NCBI GenBank assembly: GCA_032622095.1 | Contig: CP136063.1 | Coordinates: forward strand, 41,948,106-42,012,105 | Length of the DNA: 64,000 nucleotides | From: Siphonodentalium dalli | Taxonomy: Eukaryota; Mollusca; Scaphopoda; Gadilida; Siphonodentaliidae | Direction of reading: 5' to 3' | Shown here: positions 32,270 to 44,952 of the stretch, in pieces | Layout of the letters: each line of letters begins with the position of its first letter | Numbering within the stretch: position 1 is the first letter of the stretch | Notes under the pieces: generated by a model | Told to the model about the DNA's origin: nothing | The model's input: the letters and a program-made list of their open reading frames with translations, nothing else | Database searches by the model: none | Program-made: the position numbers and the translations under genes

Positions 32270-35132
32270 CCGAGCAGTCACCAGACTCGTTTCAGACTCG
32301 GAGCCTGAGGAGGATCCTACTCCTGTCAGCAATCCGTTCGAGGCACAACCAGCAGCCCAGCCACCATCAACAATTCTGCCAACCCGACCTGAACCTACAC
32401 TGCCAACAATCAGAACAATATCGCGACCAGTATGTTCGTCGACTCCGACTGGCGCCAGTCGCTTCAGCATGTTTACTGATCGAGGTAATGTTAAAAGTAA
32501 TCAAAGTATCAAATTCTCAACAAAACATGAATAACTGTTATAATAAAATGCAACAAGGAACAAACAGTAAACGAGTATTCCATCTATTGCAATTAATTGG
32601 TACCATATACATATATTGATCAGGACGACATGCCATTTTAGACATTGTAAACATGTGGTATAAACAGGCACTTGTGTCCTAAGTTTTCATTTTCTCAAGT
32701 TCAGTCACTGAGGTAACTTCTTTGATACTTCTTATTTTATAGCGATTGCCCTCGTAATAAAGTTCTAAGGCAGTCTCTATAAATTGTCTCTATAAATTCC
32801 TCGATAAATGATCTCTAATGATTGCAGATTTTTTAAATAATTGGGGTAAATTATGACAGCTGTGCCAGTTCCAAACATAATTTAATGGATGGACAACTTA
32901 TTACTAGGGTTGTGTTCATTCTAAAGCTCAATTTTTGTAATACTTGTACTTTATGTTATGATTATACAGTTTGACCTCTATTCTCAAACCATGAATTCTG
33001 TATAAAGTACATTTCAGATAATAGTGTGTCACAGTATGAGTTATTTTTAACTTATAAAGCATTTATTTCATTCACAGCACTAATGATCAGGCTGATTGAA
33101 AATCAAGAAACGATTATCGAAAATCAGGAGGCGGAAAGAGCAGAACGGAAGAAGCTTCAAGCAGCAGTTGAAGTTCTGTTTGAACAGAGAGATCAGGTAA
33201 AAACAAAATTACTTTCCTATTCGTCATAAATTCTGAGACACCAGGGCTTAAATTTTGCAACTGTATTTGATGACCACATATTGTTTTATAATATGGACTG
33301 ATCATTCACGCCTAAAGCATCTGTTTATTGGAACCCTCGTTTACAGTTTTAGCTCACATAAAGTCTCAGGTCTACCGGTGGCATGAATAAAGTTAAATCC
33401 ACTGTTTACTGCTATATGAAATACTTGTTTAACAGAGGTTACATGTGTAGTATTAACCCACATAACCAGACATAACAGGATATTTGTTTTATTTTCAAAG
33501 TCTTGATTTATATGCCTATGTGTACTCATAATAGTGGGGAACACATGTATTTACTCAAATAGAACATGGGGGTGGGTATTAAATTGCCTGTTAGTAGCAG
33601 GCTAGGCATCCCAATAAATTATCCCACATGTCCTATTCTCGCAGGAATGTGCCGACAGGATGGGAGGAGGATGGCAAATCGTTGCATATTTTTACTGACA
33701 TTTAATTTTTTCCCCAAAACCAATTAAAATACCAAAATGAAAACACAATTATAGACCAATATAAATCAAGAGAAGGGGCTCCCAGTTGTAATATTTTACC
33801 CAATATTTATTATTTTATGACAAAATATCATGGGGTGGGTTCGGCTTTAGATGAGGACTACTCAAATCTATTTGTTTCTGATTTCAGAATTCTGTGCTAT
33901 ATTTTATTTTATTAACTATGTTGCAATTATCTAAATAGTGATGAAAAACAAGATATCTCTGTTATTTATTAGCACCCATATGTCATCCGATTATATGGTA
34001 AGTTTACCAATCTATGTTTCTGTTCCAGGTTACAGCAGTCGATGAAGTTTTGGTGGCATTGCCCCTTGGCACTGTGGATGCCGTTCTGGAACTAGAAAGC
34101 AAATTACAGACGGCAACAATATTCAAAAAATCTTGTAATTAATTAATTAACCTATGCTACTAAATTCCATAATTATGGATAGATAGTGATGCAGAATTGT
34201 AACGGATGTGAAAATCCTATAATTTTTTCCTGGATTATTATTGAACATCTGAGGTTATTATCGAACATCTTCGAAGTCTATTCTTTTTCTACACAAAATT
34301 TGAGTTATTGGTGTGATGATACTGTGACACATTGACACTTTATGTCTATAATCAGTAAAAACCAAGTGACAACAAATATAAACTAAGAACCAGAAAAACT
34401 TGAAAGCATAAACTTCAAATAAGACAATTACATCATTTTTTTTAAAAGGGCAATAACTATGGTAACATTGGTTCGGAAATTTAACTTGACCTTTAATTTC
34501 ATATTGGCAACTCACTGACCAGATGTAAAGCAAATATCTTAATTTCATTTTAAATTGTTGGCCAGAAACCAAAAATAAATATTTTCAAACGGCATAAACT
34601 TTGGTCAAAATGGGTGAGCATCATATACCAAATATGAAAGGGATATCTGAATTCAAACTACAGGTATCATCTCTATCATCCTTAATATGTCCCTTCGGCC
34701 ATATAAAAATGGACCTAAGCTTGATACATATGGCTCTTAATGTCTGTTTATTTGGCTGACACTGACTCATGTTGATTGAAAATAACATCATAACCTTGAT
34801 TATTCTAAGTATTCAAACATTTGGCCAACAAATTTAATAGAATTGGTTTCTGGCATATGCGTTACTCAAGTTCATATTTGTAATAGCCAATAAAAAAGTG
34901 CATAGATTGTATTTAATGTGTACGGGTCTGAGGAAATATATTATATTTTTATGATATTCTTTTCATTCAGGTCACAAAATATCGCCTCCTAGGTGGAGAT
35001 GGCGAATAAGAGGTGATTAGAAATCTCATGGCCACAACTTTCAAAAAAGAACTTTCGGCAAGGATGAATTGGTCGGGGATTGGTCTTGGGATTTCTTGAA
35101 GGATTTCCCCCAGTTGATATCTGCCATGAAAC
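32270..35132 (+). pseudogene. DUF4806-like multi-exon gene, decayed
   Basis: Four exon-like blocks: 32270-32484 (acceptor CATTGTTTAG, donor CGAG|GTAATG; S/P/T-rich, VTRLVSDSEPEEDP). 33078-33196 (acceptor TTCACAG, donor CAG|GTAAAA; coiled coil IENQETIIENQEAERAERKK). 34029 to about 34142 (acceptor TTCCAG; EVLVALPLGTVDAVLELE). 34971-35132 (acceptor TCATTCAG, donor AC|GTAAGT; YRLLGGDGE, EVIRNLMATTFKKELS). The last two match the DUF4806 pattern (LPL--ve-L--LE-kL ... LGG ... v--il--l). TAA and TGA stops inside the last block show decay. DUF4806 has no assigned biochemical role. A link to the TatD region upstream is not supported. Confidence 0.5.
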
Positions 35133-35519
35133 GTAAGTATTCTTTCTTCACCTTCTGTTTTGGTTATCAACAGGGGGTATCTTTTTTTTAAATGGTGACC
35201 CAAACGATAAAAAATTCCAGGCACATAATTTACGTTGTAAGTGCTTTTTATCTTTATTACCTGATACGAAGTGAGGAACATAATTTTCTTTTACAGTAAT
35301 TCTTAAAATGTCTTCTCAAGAAACATCTGGGCTATTTGGTATGGAGAGTCCTTGGGTGACTGTATTTCAGATTTTTCAAATGGTAGTAGAGGCTCTTATG
35401 TACTCCCGTGTGCACTTTGTGAAGAAATATAGCAACTATGCCAATGACGTTGCTTGATATCTCAGGCACCAGAAAACAAATGTTAGACACCTTGGGGTCG
35501 CGACTGGGTGGATTTATGA

Positions 35520-36850
35520 CGTCATCAAGATGGCCGCCATACACAATTTCACAGTATGCACTGAGTCAGTTTGATTAATGTCTACTTGTAAATTTATTAA
35601 AAAAATTTGATTATCTCACCACTGACGTGAAACTAATACCCCATATTTCCATTTGACTGAAAAAGTGGCCACCATAAACCAAGATGGCCGCCAAAATGGC
35701 GACCGAAATTTGGAAAATTGATGATATTTCACACTTTCCTCTTGAATCATTAACCGATGTTTGAAATTTGTAACGAATAAAGACCTAAATTTGAATAAAT
35801 TCTAGTATCCAACCATTTCTACAACATAATATGTCATATTTCGGATCTCACTCCTGCCAGCTATCTTTAAAATATGAATTCAAAAATGTGCTATGAAAGT
35901 TAACCAAAATTCAATTATGTGATTCTAGCCAAGAGTTGAACAGAAAATAACTGAATTTGATGAAGATAATGTAAAAAATGTTTTAAATATGTGAATTGCC
36001 ATATAGTTACACTGAAAATAGTGCACTTTCGTTTAAGATGGCGGCCAAGATGGCTGCCAAAATGGAGAAATCACCAAAATCTGTCCAATTTTTATTGATA
36101 TCACTCATGTGTTGGGGGAAAAGTAAATATATGTGAATATGTGCTACTTTTTCGTGGACTTCCATCGACTTATGGAATGATTTGTAAATTTGGTGAACCA
36201 TATAGCTGCTTATACCCGAGAATTCAACAGAATTATACCACGGAAATTAAGTCAAATCATCTTCATGGCAGCCACACAAAATTGCAGAATGGGCACTGAG
36301 TGAGGAAGAAAATTTAACACAGAAAATGAAAAATGTATCTACGACAATGATAAAATTGCACCAAGCTTCCTTTTGAAAGAACAAGATTGATAAAACAACC
36401 AAGATGGCTGTCAAAATGGCGACCGAAATATAGAAATGTGTTGAATTGTTACACATGCCCCTTACATCATTTTTGGTTAATTGTAAACTGTGGCGAGTAG
36501 GACTTCTTTGTTTTTATCAGTCATGACACCAAGTACTTTGGAAAACATATTATGCTGTAATTTGTGTCTAATTGTTGTCCATACTCCGAAAAATGCAAAT
36601 TAAATAATGCGCTATGTAATTTCACAAATAAACTTGCTTCTCGAGGTTCTAGATTAACATTGGACAGAAATAGGCATAACAAAATAAACAAAAGTGTACA
36701 CAGTTTTAAATATCGTTAGTGTCATTCAGTTACACTCGACATTGATCTATTTGACCCAAGATGGTTGCCAGAATGGCCGCGAAAACTCACAATTATAAAA
36801 TGTGACAAATGTTTATATTCTCAAACGGCATTTAGTAAAGGAGTTGGACA
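35520..36850 (+). repeat. Diverged tandem repeat, ~360-bp unit with AAGATGGC motif
   Basis: CAAGATGG(C/T)(C/G/T)GCCA.AATGG-type blocks recur at about 35680, 36040, 36400 and 36760. A second marker (TGCACTGAGT / GGCACTGAGT) recurs at about 35555 and 36290, suggesting a two-unit higher-order period near 735 bp. Heavily diverged. No coding. Confidence 0.6.
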
Positions 36851-36904
36851 TATTCGCCCAATCTAAATTAGATACTATCAAGTTAAGGTATATTGTGACT
36901 ATGC

Positions 36905-38176
36905 AGTGCAAGAACTTACACGTGTGACGAATACAACATGGTGTATAAATCACAAGCATCTGGGACAACGACCCATCTATGGAATCATCAGTTCCAGAAG
37001 CACCCAGTACTACATAAACAGGCTACCCTGCGACTGTTGTTGCATCTTCAAGTTTACAAGAACGGGTGTTTCCGAATGCCCATTTGCAATTTTGCATCTA
37101 CATGCAAACTGTACAAACTTTGCGTGATTTTAGTTCCGATAGGCCGGTTATATATTAATCGTCGTGACATCCGCATGGATGTTTTGATCTGTTTTCTTTT
37201 CTCGACAATAATCAATTGAAGTTAATAGTATAGCGATCGACGGTTGATCGCCACATAAGTTAAGATGGAACTTCATGGAAGTTCATAAAACATTTCAAAC
37301 ATCATCTAATCATTGGCAAAACATGCCTAATTGAGAATGCAACACACATGTATAATTCGATTCGATATTCATTCGATTTGATCAAAATCTCCAATTCGCA
37401 GGACCCTAGTCTGGATCCTGAGATCTGCATTTAGATATATCATTTATATATTCTTCCCACTCTGACATATGGTTGTGATGTTCTGCAACCAACCGTTGCT
37501 AGTCTACAGAAGATGGAACTTTATCAGAAAAAGAGTGTAAAGTATATGCTATCTCTTAACAACAATGCCGCTGACCCGTCTGTGTAAATCCTTAGTGGAC
37601 TCCTGCCTATTGAGGCTTTGAATCGATTTGCAAGTATTTTATGTCCAGTGGCGACCCCTGATAGCCGGGACGAACCACAATTGCTGAACCAACTCCGTCA
37701 CAGACTCAACATGGAATGGTACCATAAGGCCATACCCAATCCAATGGTCATTGGCAAAACCGCCCATAGATCAATCATCTCTTTTGCTAAAGATTTAAAG
37801 GAGCATGAACCAGATGCAGGGTATCGTTTATCGCCTTACATCAATTCCAGTGCCTGCCTAGTCAATTGGAGGGTAATGGTAGCTATACTTAATAAAGTGA
37901 CCAAGGAGCAAAGGCACTCGTTTGCGGCCTCAAAGGTTCTGTTGTTCCATATAGATACCATGAAATGTAGGATTATCCATGGTTACATTCCCATTCAGGA
38001 TGTGGAAGATCGAAGACCTGAGATTAGACCAGGAATGTGGCCGGAACAGGCAGAGGATAGTCTTGAGGCAGCATCCATTATCCTGGATGCATACGAGTAT
38101 AAATACACCCAGCCTGAATCAATACAGAAGATTCACAAGCCAAAGGACAGGAAACGAGGCCGATCTACTCGAGACT
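36905..38176 (+). repeat. 1.3-kb segmental duplication, copy 2 (of 18663-19967)
   Basis: Near-identical to copy 1, including the LINE tail, the ATTCG repeat (shorter here) and the in-frame TAA in the LINE tail. The shared stop shows the fusion was already defective before duplication. Confidence 0.9.
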
Positions 38177-38577
38177 CCTCGGTAGGAGACAGGAAGAAGT
38201 ATCAGGAATCCTCTGTAGAAAACCGGTCTTCAAAAATGTCTGCGGCTACTCGGGATTCGTCTAAATTGTGTTCAAAACCGTCAGGGGTAGTTTGTGATCG
38301 TTCAGTAGAACACCGGTATAGCACAAAATCGCCTCCTAAAGTGTTTTCCAAAACATCTGCGGTATCCGCAGCCTCGAAACCGGAAACGAACAGACCAAAA
38401 CCAGAGAACCAGGTCTTATGGGGCATAGACGCACATTTTCACAGAGAAAGAATGTGCTCTTCTTTCAAGAAGGATGGACGCACCCCAACTGATAGACTGA
38501 TCAGGATGGTCAACATCCCTACCAACACCAAGGTGGTGTGGAGGTCCATTGTGACCCGAGCACCTATCCAGCCCTAG
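37450..38577 (+). pseudogene. LINE tail fused in frame to a TatD-type N-terminal region, copy 2
   Basis: The frame begins with LINE tail residues (LTYGCDVLQ, MELYQKKSVKYMLSL), has a TAA near 37585, then is open from 37588 to 38577. From about 37650 come ~240 residues of unrecognised sequence, an S/R/K-rich linker (RGRSTRDSSVGDRKKYQ), and finally GIDAHFHRERM (about 38420-38452). That is equivalent to the GIDSHFHLNRM first-strand motif of the TatD region at 31310. The rest of the barrel is missing. The LINE tail supplies no plausible start, so I infer a read-through chimera from a LINE insertion or template switch. Confidence 0.55.
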
Positions 38578-38579
38578 GG

Positions 38580-40598
38580 GATCTAAAATATGTCAATTAT
38601 ATTTGTTATTTTATGTAAATAAATATTAAGGTTAAAGGTTTTAACAATAAGGTTTACATAACACAGAGGTCACCGAACTATCCGAAATAGCCATGTTCTC
38701 TGCACAACATTATCATTCACATCTCATAAAATCATATCAAAATCGCTCTGTTGGAAATTCAAAGTGCAGTATAAATGTGCGTGAATTAGTACTCGGGTAT
38801 GAACTGGCAAATAACGTGAACACTGTATAATCAAATTGCAGGGAATTGACTATTTTCAATCCACACTGCCACTAAATTCTCCTAACCTGTGAAAATGATG
38901 TCACTCACAAAACAAGCCAATCAGTTTTCGATATGTATCGTAAAAGCCATATATGGAGAATTTACAAAAAGTATACTATACGCCGAACCCATATAAGGCA
39001 ATAACTGATTTGTCTATGAAGTGATTCTATCCACGCTTCGTTTTCAAGTTTTAACGGGGCATTCAGCGACATTTTAACTGCTTTTCTCAAAAAACTATGT
39101 GTTTTGTGGATAGCATTGCATAAATTTGATCATTATATTATACTACTAGCCGAATCGGGACCCCTTCAGCCCTTTTTTGTGTCAGGTGGGCTGTGGCTGC
39201 TTAGTCTCCTACTAGAACCTATATTCGACAGCCACCTTCAATGGGACCTCACAGAAAATACCCAGCATCATTATTTCCAGTTCAGTATCCAAGTGTAGAA
39301 AGTGCGGCGTCCATTTTAAAACAAAGATCGACAAATTGTGTTGAAAGTGTGCCCAAATCAACATTCACCTTTGGCGCTTACTAGAAATAAAGATACCTTT
39401 TATTATATATATAGATTAGTATATTCTTGATGGAATTTTCCTGATGAAATTTATTACTGAATTATAACCCACAACAAAGAATCCCATCCCATTAAGGTCT
39501 TTGTCAGTCAAAATGAACATCCATACAAACATTGTGCATTGTAACTTCAGTATCAATAGTCATATCTGCAATCCTTGGGTAAGTGGGGGAGCTCTGTGAC
39601 TCAGTCGGTAATGGGCCGTGCTCCAAACCATCTTGCACTTCAGTGAGTTCACGTCTTGTGGTGGCACTGCTGCGATCCAGTCTGACAGAATCTAGAATTG
39701 ATATTTGAACCTCTAAGGCATCTTTTTCATTTTAGTCCATGTTGAGTCTTACCAGTCGAAGGATGAAAAAAGGAACTACCAGTAAATGGCATACTGCTGC
39801 TTTTGTGAAAATGGTTACAAGTCATAGATGTCGAAGCACCTTTTGGCAGTTCACAGCGACAAATACCAAGTGAAGAAAATACTCACTCTTTGTCGTGGGA
39901 ATAAAAATAGTACAAAATGTCTTATCTCCCAGTACTGTGAAGACTTGTTTACTAATATGGCCATAACTGGTCATAAAAGCCTATAATAATTTTAATAAAA
40001 ATTTCCTCCACAATCCAGTGCTCTGTTTTCCAAATAATATGCCAAAAATTATGATTAGGTAATCCTCTAATGGCTCTATCAAAATATGTAAAGCATTATT
40101 TATTCTTTAAAAACAAGGCTGACAGCGATTTGGGGTCTATATCAAACCACATGTGCCATTGTTTCTGCCATGTGTATTTTATATATTCTAGACCATGTCT
40201 ACACTAGATTAAACCCCCAAGGTTAATTTAGTCCCGGGGCTAATACCTGGTTTACTAACTTCGCAGAAATTTGAATGGCCAGGTACAGAATAGACACATC
40301 CTGAACAACTATACTGTATGATCCCAGTTCATGCTAATCTATATAGATGGAGTCAAATTGACGAATTGGTCGTGGATATCAGCATCGGAAATCAAGGAGA
40401 TTAAATGTTATTCATACGTAAGATTATAGAGCTACTGGTATATACTTTAATTCACTTGAATAAAGAAATTAATTATTATTAATTATTAATTAATGTTATA
40501 CGCATCCATGTTTTCAGTCGTTTAATTTAGTAAATTTAGTTTGGTAGGCCTATATATATATTTTCAACTCTGAAATTCATATTTTCTTAGTTCTAAAC
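38580..40598. other. Intergenic stretch without clear genes
   Basis: Mostly AT-rich. It contains the SINE-like patch listed separately. ORFs here are short and lack motifs. Confidence 0.4.
39585..39700 (+). repeat. Possible tRNA-derived SINE fragment
   Basis: GTGACTCAGTCGGTAATGGG resembles a tRNA A box. GTGAGTTCACGTC about 40 bp downstream resembles a degenerate B box (GGTTCGAATCC type). No poly-A tail or flanking duplication was found. Confidence 0.35.
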
Positions 40599-40983
40599 AG
40601 GAACATCAACGTCTGCAGTGAATTGTATTGCGTGTTCATGGACAGATTGGTCAAAGCGGGAGTGGTGTCCGATGGAACAAATAGGATTGTGGACATGTTC
40701 CATAAGGGTGTGAGGATCCGGACCAAGACCGGATTCTTGAGATGTTTTCTAGGCCAGATAGCACCATTAGATGTGTTTTTGCCACGGTGGCCTTTGGCAT
40801 GGGAAACTCTATCCCCGATGTCCGTATGGTGGTTCACTGGGGATGCCCCCCCCCAATATTGCTAACTATTGGCAGGAGGTAGCGAGAGCGGGACATGATG
40901 GCGAGGCTGCCAATGTGGTGTGTTTGTTTTACCCTCGCACATTGGTGGATGCCACTGAGGTTTGTGTGTTATATAGCATGTAG
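40599..40983 (+). pseudogene. RecQ-family helicase C-terminal fragment
   Basis: Three frames combine. NINVCSELYCVFMDRLV and NRIVDMFHKG correspond to RecQ helicase domain 2 (motif IV region). CVFATVAFGMGNSIPDVRMV with HWG (about 40772-40850) is motif V. ANYWQEVARAGHDGEAA is the RecQ motif VI, QE-x-GRAGRDG, with R changed to H. RecQ helicases unwind 3'-tailed DNA. Two frameshifts (about 40745-40770 and at a C9 run near 40850) and missing upstream motifs make it a relic. An AG just before 40599 suggests an exon border. Confidence 0.7.
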
Positions 40984-41218
40984 ATCATCTTATCATTAAC
41001 AGAAAACGAAACCATTCGCATATCTAGACTTTTAATCTTGACATAAGATGGAGCAACCAAGATTTTCAATTTGTTAAAACTGTATATGTATTCTGACATA
41101 TACATTATATAATTTGCTCACTAAATAAAGCACATGATGGAATAAATACTCATACTGAATTTGTTCCTCCATATACTTTTTTAAAAATAGGCCTATATAT
41201 GTATCTATATTTATTATA

Positions 41219-41330
41219 TGCAGGGTTTCCACTAGGTTTGGGGGGGGGGACAGGTCATGTAACCAGAGAGAGGAAAATGCAGTCAATGTTTTCAATGTCG
41301 TGGAAACACTAATGGACCTATTTTTGTTGT
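41219..41330. repeat. TGCAGGGTTTCC(A/G)CTAGG copy, left of the retroelement
   Basis: TGCAGGGTTTCCACTAGG (41219-41236) recurs as TGCAGGGTTTCCGCTAGG at 43347-43364, in the same orientation on the far side of the LTR retroelement. It could be ends of an older repeat family. Confidence 0.35.
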
Positions 41331-41379
41331 ATCAGGCAATAGAAGAAACAGAGAGTAGATTTGCTGTGCCAGTGGGCTC

Positions 41380-43300
41380 TGTTATGACCCATCACCCTAT
41401 TCTCTGCTAGTCCTCGAGTTTCTACCTTTCTCACAACAGTTAGCAGATATCAAGTGTCAATCAGACACATTCAAGGATCTCAGAATTTACTATCGGACTT
41501 TGCTAGTCGCAATCAACTTGAGTGTGAGGACCCAGACTGTCGTATCTGTGTATTTGTCGCAGAAACAACTGTCACCCGTGTGCTTCTTTGAGACCAGTAC
41601 CTAATGTGTTAACAGATCAATCGACCAGTGAACCCCCTGAGCATGTTGGAATTAACTTTGCAGCTGACGTAATGCGGCGCAACAGACAGTGTATATTAGT
41701 GTTACGCGAAACCGTCACGTCATACACAGATGCTTGTTTTGTAGACAACGAACAGGCCATGACGCTAAGGGATGCAATAATACAGCTCTGTGTTAAAATC
41801 AAACCGATCGACGGACCAAACGTCGTTATTAGAACCGATCCCGCTCCAGGGTTTCAAGGTCTTCTGAAAGATGACCCTTTGGAGAAACTTAATATATCAA
41901 TTGAGTTAGGTAGAGCGAAGAATCCGAACAAAAACCCCGTCGCTGAAAAGGCAATTCAGGAACTACAACAGGAAATATGCAGACTGGAAGATAGACTTGA
42001 TCGGTTGAATTCTGTTCAGTTGTCACTAGCTGTAGCAAGACTAAATTCGCGCATTCGTGCTCGAGGGTTATCTTCCCGGGAAATGTTCTTCCAGCGTGAT
42101 CAATTTACTAACGATCAATTACCAATAGCAGATCGTGATTTAATAGTATCCCAGTACGAGTCCCGACAGTCAAATCATGCATACAGTGAAAAGTTGAAAA
42201 CGCCTTCGTTGAATAGCAGCCCAAGTGCGCCCATACGCGTGGGAGATATTGTGTATCTGTATAAGGACAGAAATAAGCATGCTGAGCGTGACCGTTATTT
42301 AGTAGTTAGTAACGATAGTGAGTGGTGTTGCATTCGGAAGTTTGTCGGATCTCAATTACGCAGCACATCATATCGAGTGAAATTATCGGACTGTTATCGC
42401 GTTCCCAACGATTCCATATGTGATGCACTGTGTGACTACACGCCTACTTATAGTTCATCAGATGATGACGAATTACTCAGTGACCTTTCGTCGGGAGTTA
42501 CAACACAACCATTTGATCTACCTGTCATTCCGCACGAAATTTTCCCCAATAGTGCAGGTCCGACTGGACCGGAGGACGAACATTTCGCTACTGTACCAAA
42601 TTTCAATGGTGATTCGTTCGACCAACAACAAACTGTAAGACGCCCAGTTCGCCAAAGGCGACCACCAACATACTTAAATGATTGTTACCGATTGACACAA
42701 TTGCCAAACTATATGACATATAGGATTTTAGTTTCAGAAATGGAGAAGAAAAGAGAGGTTGCGCCAGTGGGCTCTGTTATGACCCATCACCCTATTAGAG
42801 TCGCCGTTAACTGCGACCGGTTTTTCTAATTGCTGTATGCGAATCGTGGCTAGAATTGAACCGCGTGTTCCTTGATTGATTTCAACGTAGTAATAAAGAT
42901 ATTGTCTTTCCATAGTGTAATAGACTATCCTTGCATTCCTTAACGTTTCATCTACTGGCGCTGATCTTTTTGCATCCATTTACTACCTAAGTTACTATGC
43001 TATCAACCGCAATAACTTGAAACATAGAAAATATATTAGATAAAAATTAATTGCTGTATACGGAAACACGTCTGTTCATTGAAGTTAAACAACCACAATT
43101 CCAAGACTCGGCAGAAATTTTGGATGCATAACGTACCAGAATATAACATGATTAAATTATCGGCGGTCATTTTTCGTAACCTAACCGCAGCAACGTAACC
43201 AGCGGAAACCAAAGCATGTGTTCTAGCGATGTTGGTGTTCGTGTTAAATTGGTCATGTATTCTCGCTAGTAATCAAATAAAGTTGTCAACTATTTAAATT
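41380..43300 (+). mobile_element. Defective LTR retrotransposon (Gypsy-type pol remnant with LTR starts)
   Basis: GCCAGTGGGCTCTGTTATGA and the 17 bases after it occur at 41368-41404 and 42763-42799. TGTTATGACC at 41380 and 42775 would be the 5' edge of the LTRs, the second preceded by a purine tract (GAGAAGAAAAGAGAGG). Between them are an RNase-H-end fragment (41412-41590; [19 protein letters not shown]) and the integrase ORF in another frame, so internal deletion has removed most of pol. AATAAA near 43278 may lie in the 3' LTR. The 3' boundary is not proven. Confidence 0.6.
41588..42829 (+). CDS. Retrotransposon integrase and C-terminal tail
   Basis: 413 codons, intact. The catalytic DD35E triad is visible: D in FAADV (about 41666), D in RTDPAPGF (about 41837) and E in [10 protein letters not shown] (about 41945), with 35 residues between the last two. 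Downstream are [15 protein letters not shown] and a chromodomain-like/GPY-type region ([29 protein letters not shown][11 protein letters not shown]). This is typical of Gypsy-like elements in marine invertebrates. An acidic S/D-rich tail leads into the LTR start. Integrase would insert element cDNA into the host genome; here it lacks a connected polymerase. Confidence 0.85.
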   Translation: MRPVPNVLTDQSTSEPPEHVGINFAADVMRRNRQCILVLRETVTSYTDACFVDNEQAMTLRDAIIQLCVKIKPIDGPNVVIRTDPAPGFQGLLKDDPLEKLNISIELGRAKNPNKNPVAEKAIQELQQEICRLEDRLDRLNSVQLSLAVARLNSRIRARGLSSREMFFQRDQFTNDQLPIADRDLIVSQYESRQSNHAYSEKLKTPSLNSSPSAPIRVGDIVYLYKDRNKHAERDRYLVVSNDSEWCCIRKFVGSQLRSTSYRVKLSDCYRVPNDSICDALCDYTPTYSSSDDDELLSDLSSGVTTQPFDLPVIPHEIFPNSAGPTGPEDEHFATVPNFNGDSFDQQQTVRRPVRQRRPPTYLNDCYRLTQLPNYMTYRILVSEMEKKREVAPVGSVMTHHPIRVAVNCDRFF

Positions 43301-44162
43301 TCTTAGTACTTTCCCAACGAAATTGAGAAGTAAATATCTTTATACCTGCAGGGTTTCCGCTAGGGGGTAGGGGAATGTGGCCGGTAGCCGTCAAGGGAAA
43401 AATCCAGGTAAAAGTAGCCTGTTTCAGCACTGGTTGAACTACTTAGTACTTTCTTTATATCGGCCAATAGAATCGTGTGAGAGTAGAAATGGCAGATTGT
43501 TCATAATTTAAAATTTGAGATTTGCATTTTTAACACTTTCATGACTGGTGCAGCATTAAATATATTGTGCCAGTCTCCCATATATCCCGTAGGGAGCCTC
43601 ACATACATGTACCTGTTTATAAGTACTATGATACTTTAATAGAACAAAATATTATTTGTTTTTTTCCTGTTGCACACACTTCTGTAATTATAAGGCCACT
43701 GAAGACAAAGGCCAAGTTTGAATTTGGTCATGGTCCAATGAAATTTCAAAAAGTTATACATACTAAAAAGCCACATTTCGGGGGTCACATAGTTGGCGAC
43801 CTTTTATTATGATTACTATGATTAGTTATATAACACATTGTGGACAATTTCAACACTAAATTCTTAGTTAAATTGGGAAACATTTTTTCCAGGCCACTAC
43901 TCAACATATATGTACAATTTCCCCAACCATCTCCCAAACAGTGTTCTTAGAGTCAAATTAAGTCAATGTGTTTTGATGATATTGCAGAACAATATACCGG
44001 TATGTAAAGAAGAGTGAAAGGTGGTCAGTTTGGACACTAGTAAAGAGGTTTTAATTTTGATTGACAGCATGAAAGTTAATAACATAATGAACGTATTTTA
44101 CCTAGGCAATAATATTGCCTAAATATTGCCTAGGAAAACTGATGTTGTCTCTGCTTAATACC
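43301..44162. other. Intergenic, no gene identified
   Basis: Includes the repeat piece at 43347-43364 and AT-rich DNA. A short open stretch at 43680-43810 (KTKAKFEFGHGPMKF) has no recognisable family. Confidence 0.4.
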
Positions 44163-44610
44163 TAGGCTAATTCCCAGGGCTGTAAGTTCAGACTCAGTTC
44201 AGACTTACTAAAGTTATCATCCAGAAACAAAAAAAGACAAACAGACAGACATACTAATAACATACATTTTCAATATGTTTTTTTCAAAACGGGCGTATAA
44301 AAATTGATCATCCTAATACATTGTTATGTTTCTATTCCCTTTTTAACTATTGTCTTGGGACAATTGTTGGTGGATGCCAACCATCCAGCAAGATTTGCGG
44401 ATCTTTTGGTGAATATAACACCCCGGTCCAAGGCACAAGCTGCTGCGAGTAGCAAACCTGATCCAGCAGGATACTTATTCAACCAACACATTGACATGCT
44501 GTTCAGACAGGAAGAGCTGTGCAGGTCTTGGTATAAGAAAAAAAAACAATGAAAAAACCAAGTCTTGACAATAACAGATGGACTGCGGCAGAAGGTACAT
44601 TTACATACAC
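44163..44610 (+). repeat. Segmental duplication containing an exon, copy 1 (other copy 57238-57700)
   Basis: From GGCTAATTCCCAGGGCTGTA through the exon and its donor, both copies align closely. Confidence 0.85.
44346..44594 (+). pseudogene. Upstream exon of a GH..YR-box protein, copy 1 (acceptor lost)
   Basis: Encodes LGQLLVDANHPARFADLLVN, ADLLVNITPRSKAQAAASSK and GYLFNQHIDMLF. Where copy 2 has the acceptor CTTATTAG, this copy reads CTTTTTAA, so the AG is gone. A short deletion after EELC shifts the frame and creates a TGA. The donor CAGAAG|GTACAT at 44595 is kept, and the frame of copy 2 would enter the exon at 45569 in phase. Function unknown beyond that link. Confidence 0.55.
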
Positions 44611-44952
44611 ATAAAAAAGTCGGTCAATAAGTAGAAAGGTGGCTAATAAGTCAATGGTAACGTATATGACATCATATGTATTTAGCTCAATCGGCAAAGA
44701 ATACTGGGTCAACAATATTCAATACGTATCTACTGTGGACATGTTTATGAATATTTTTTTTTATTTTTTTTTGTAAGTTTTTTTTCCATAACATCAGTCA
44801 TTGCAATAAATGCGGCCCTTTTTATTCAATACAGCAGGGCCTGAGAACCAAAACCTTTTTTTTTTTTGGCCTAAAGGTTACCATTTGATTAGATCAACCT
44901 CATCTGAGGCAACTGATTCCCCATTCCTTAGTTCAATTGTGACAGTATTTAA

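Noticed and set aside
39585-39700. Functional tRNA gene
   Set aside because: A-box-like sequence is present but the B box and cloverleaf arms do not pair; at most a SINE relic.
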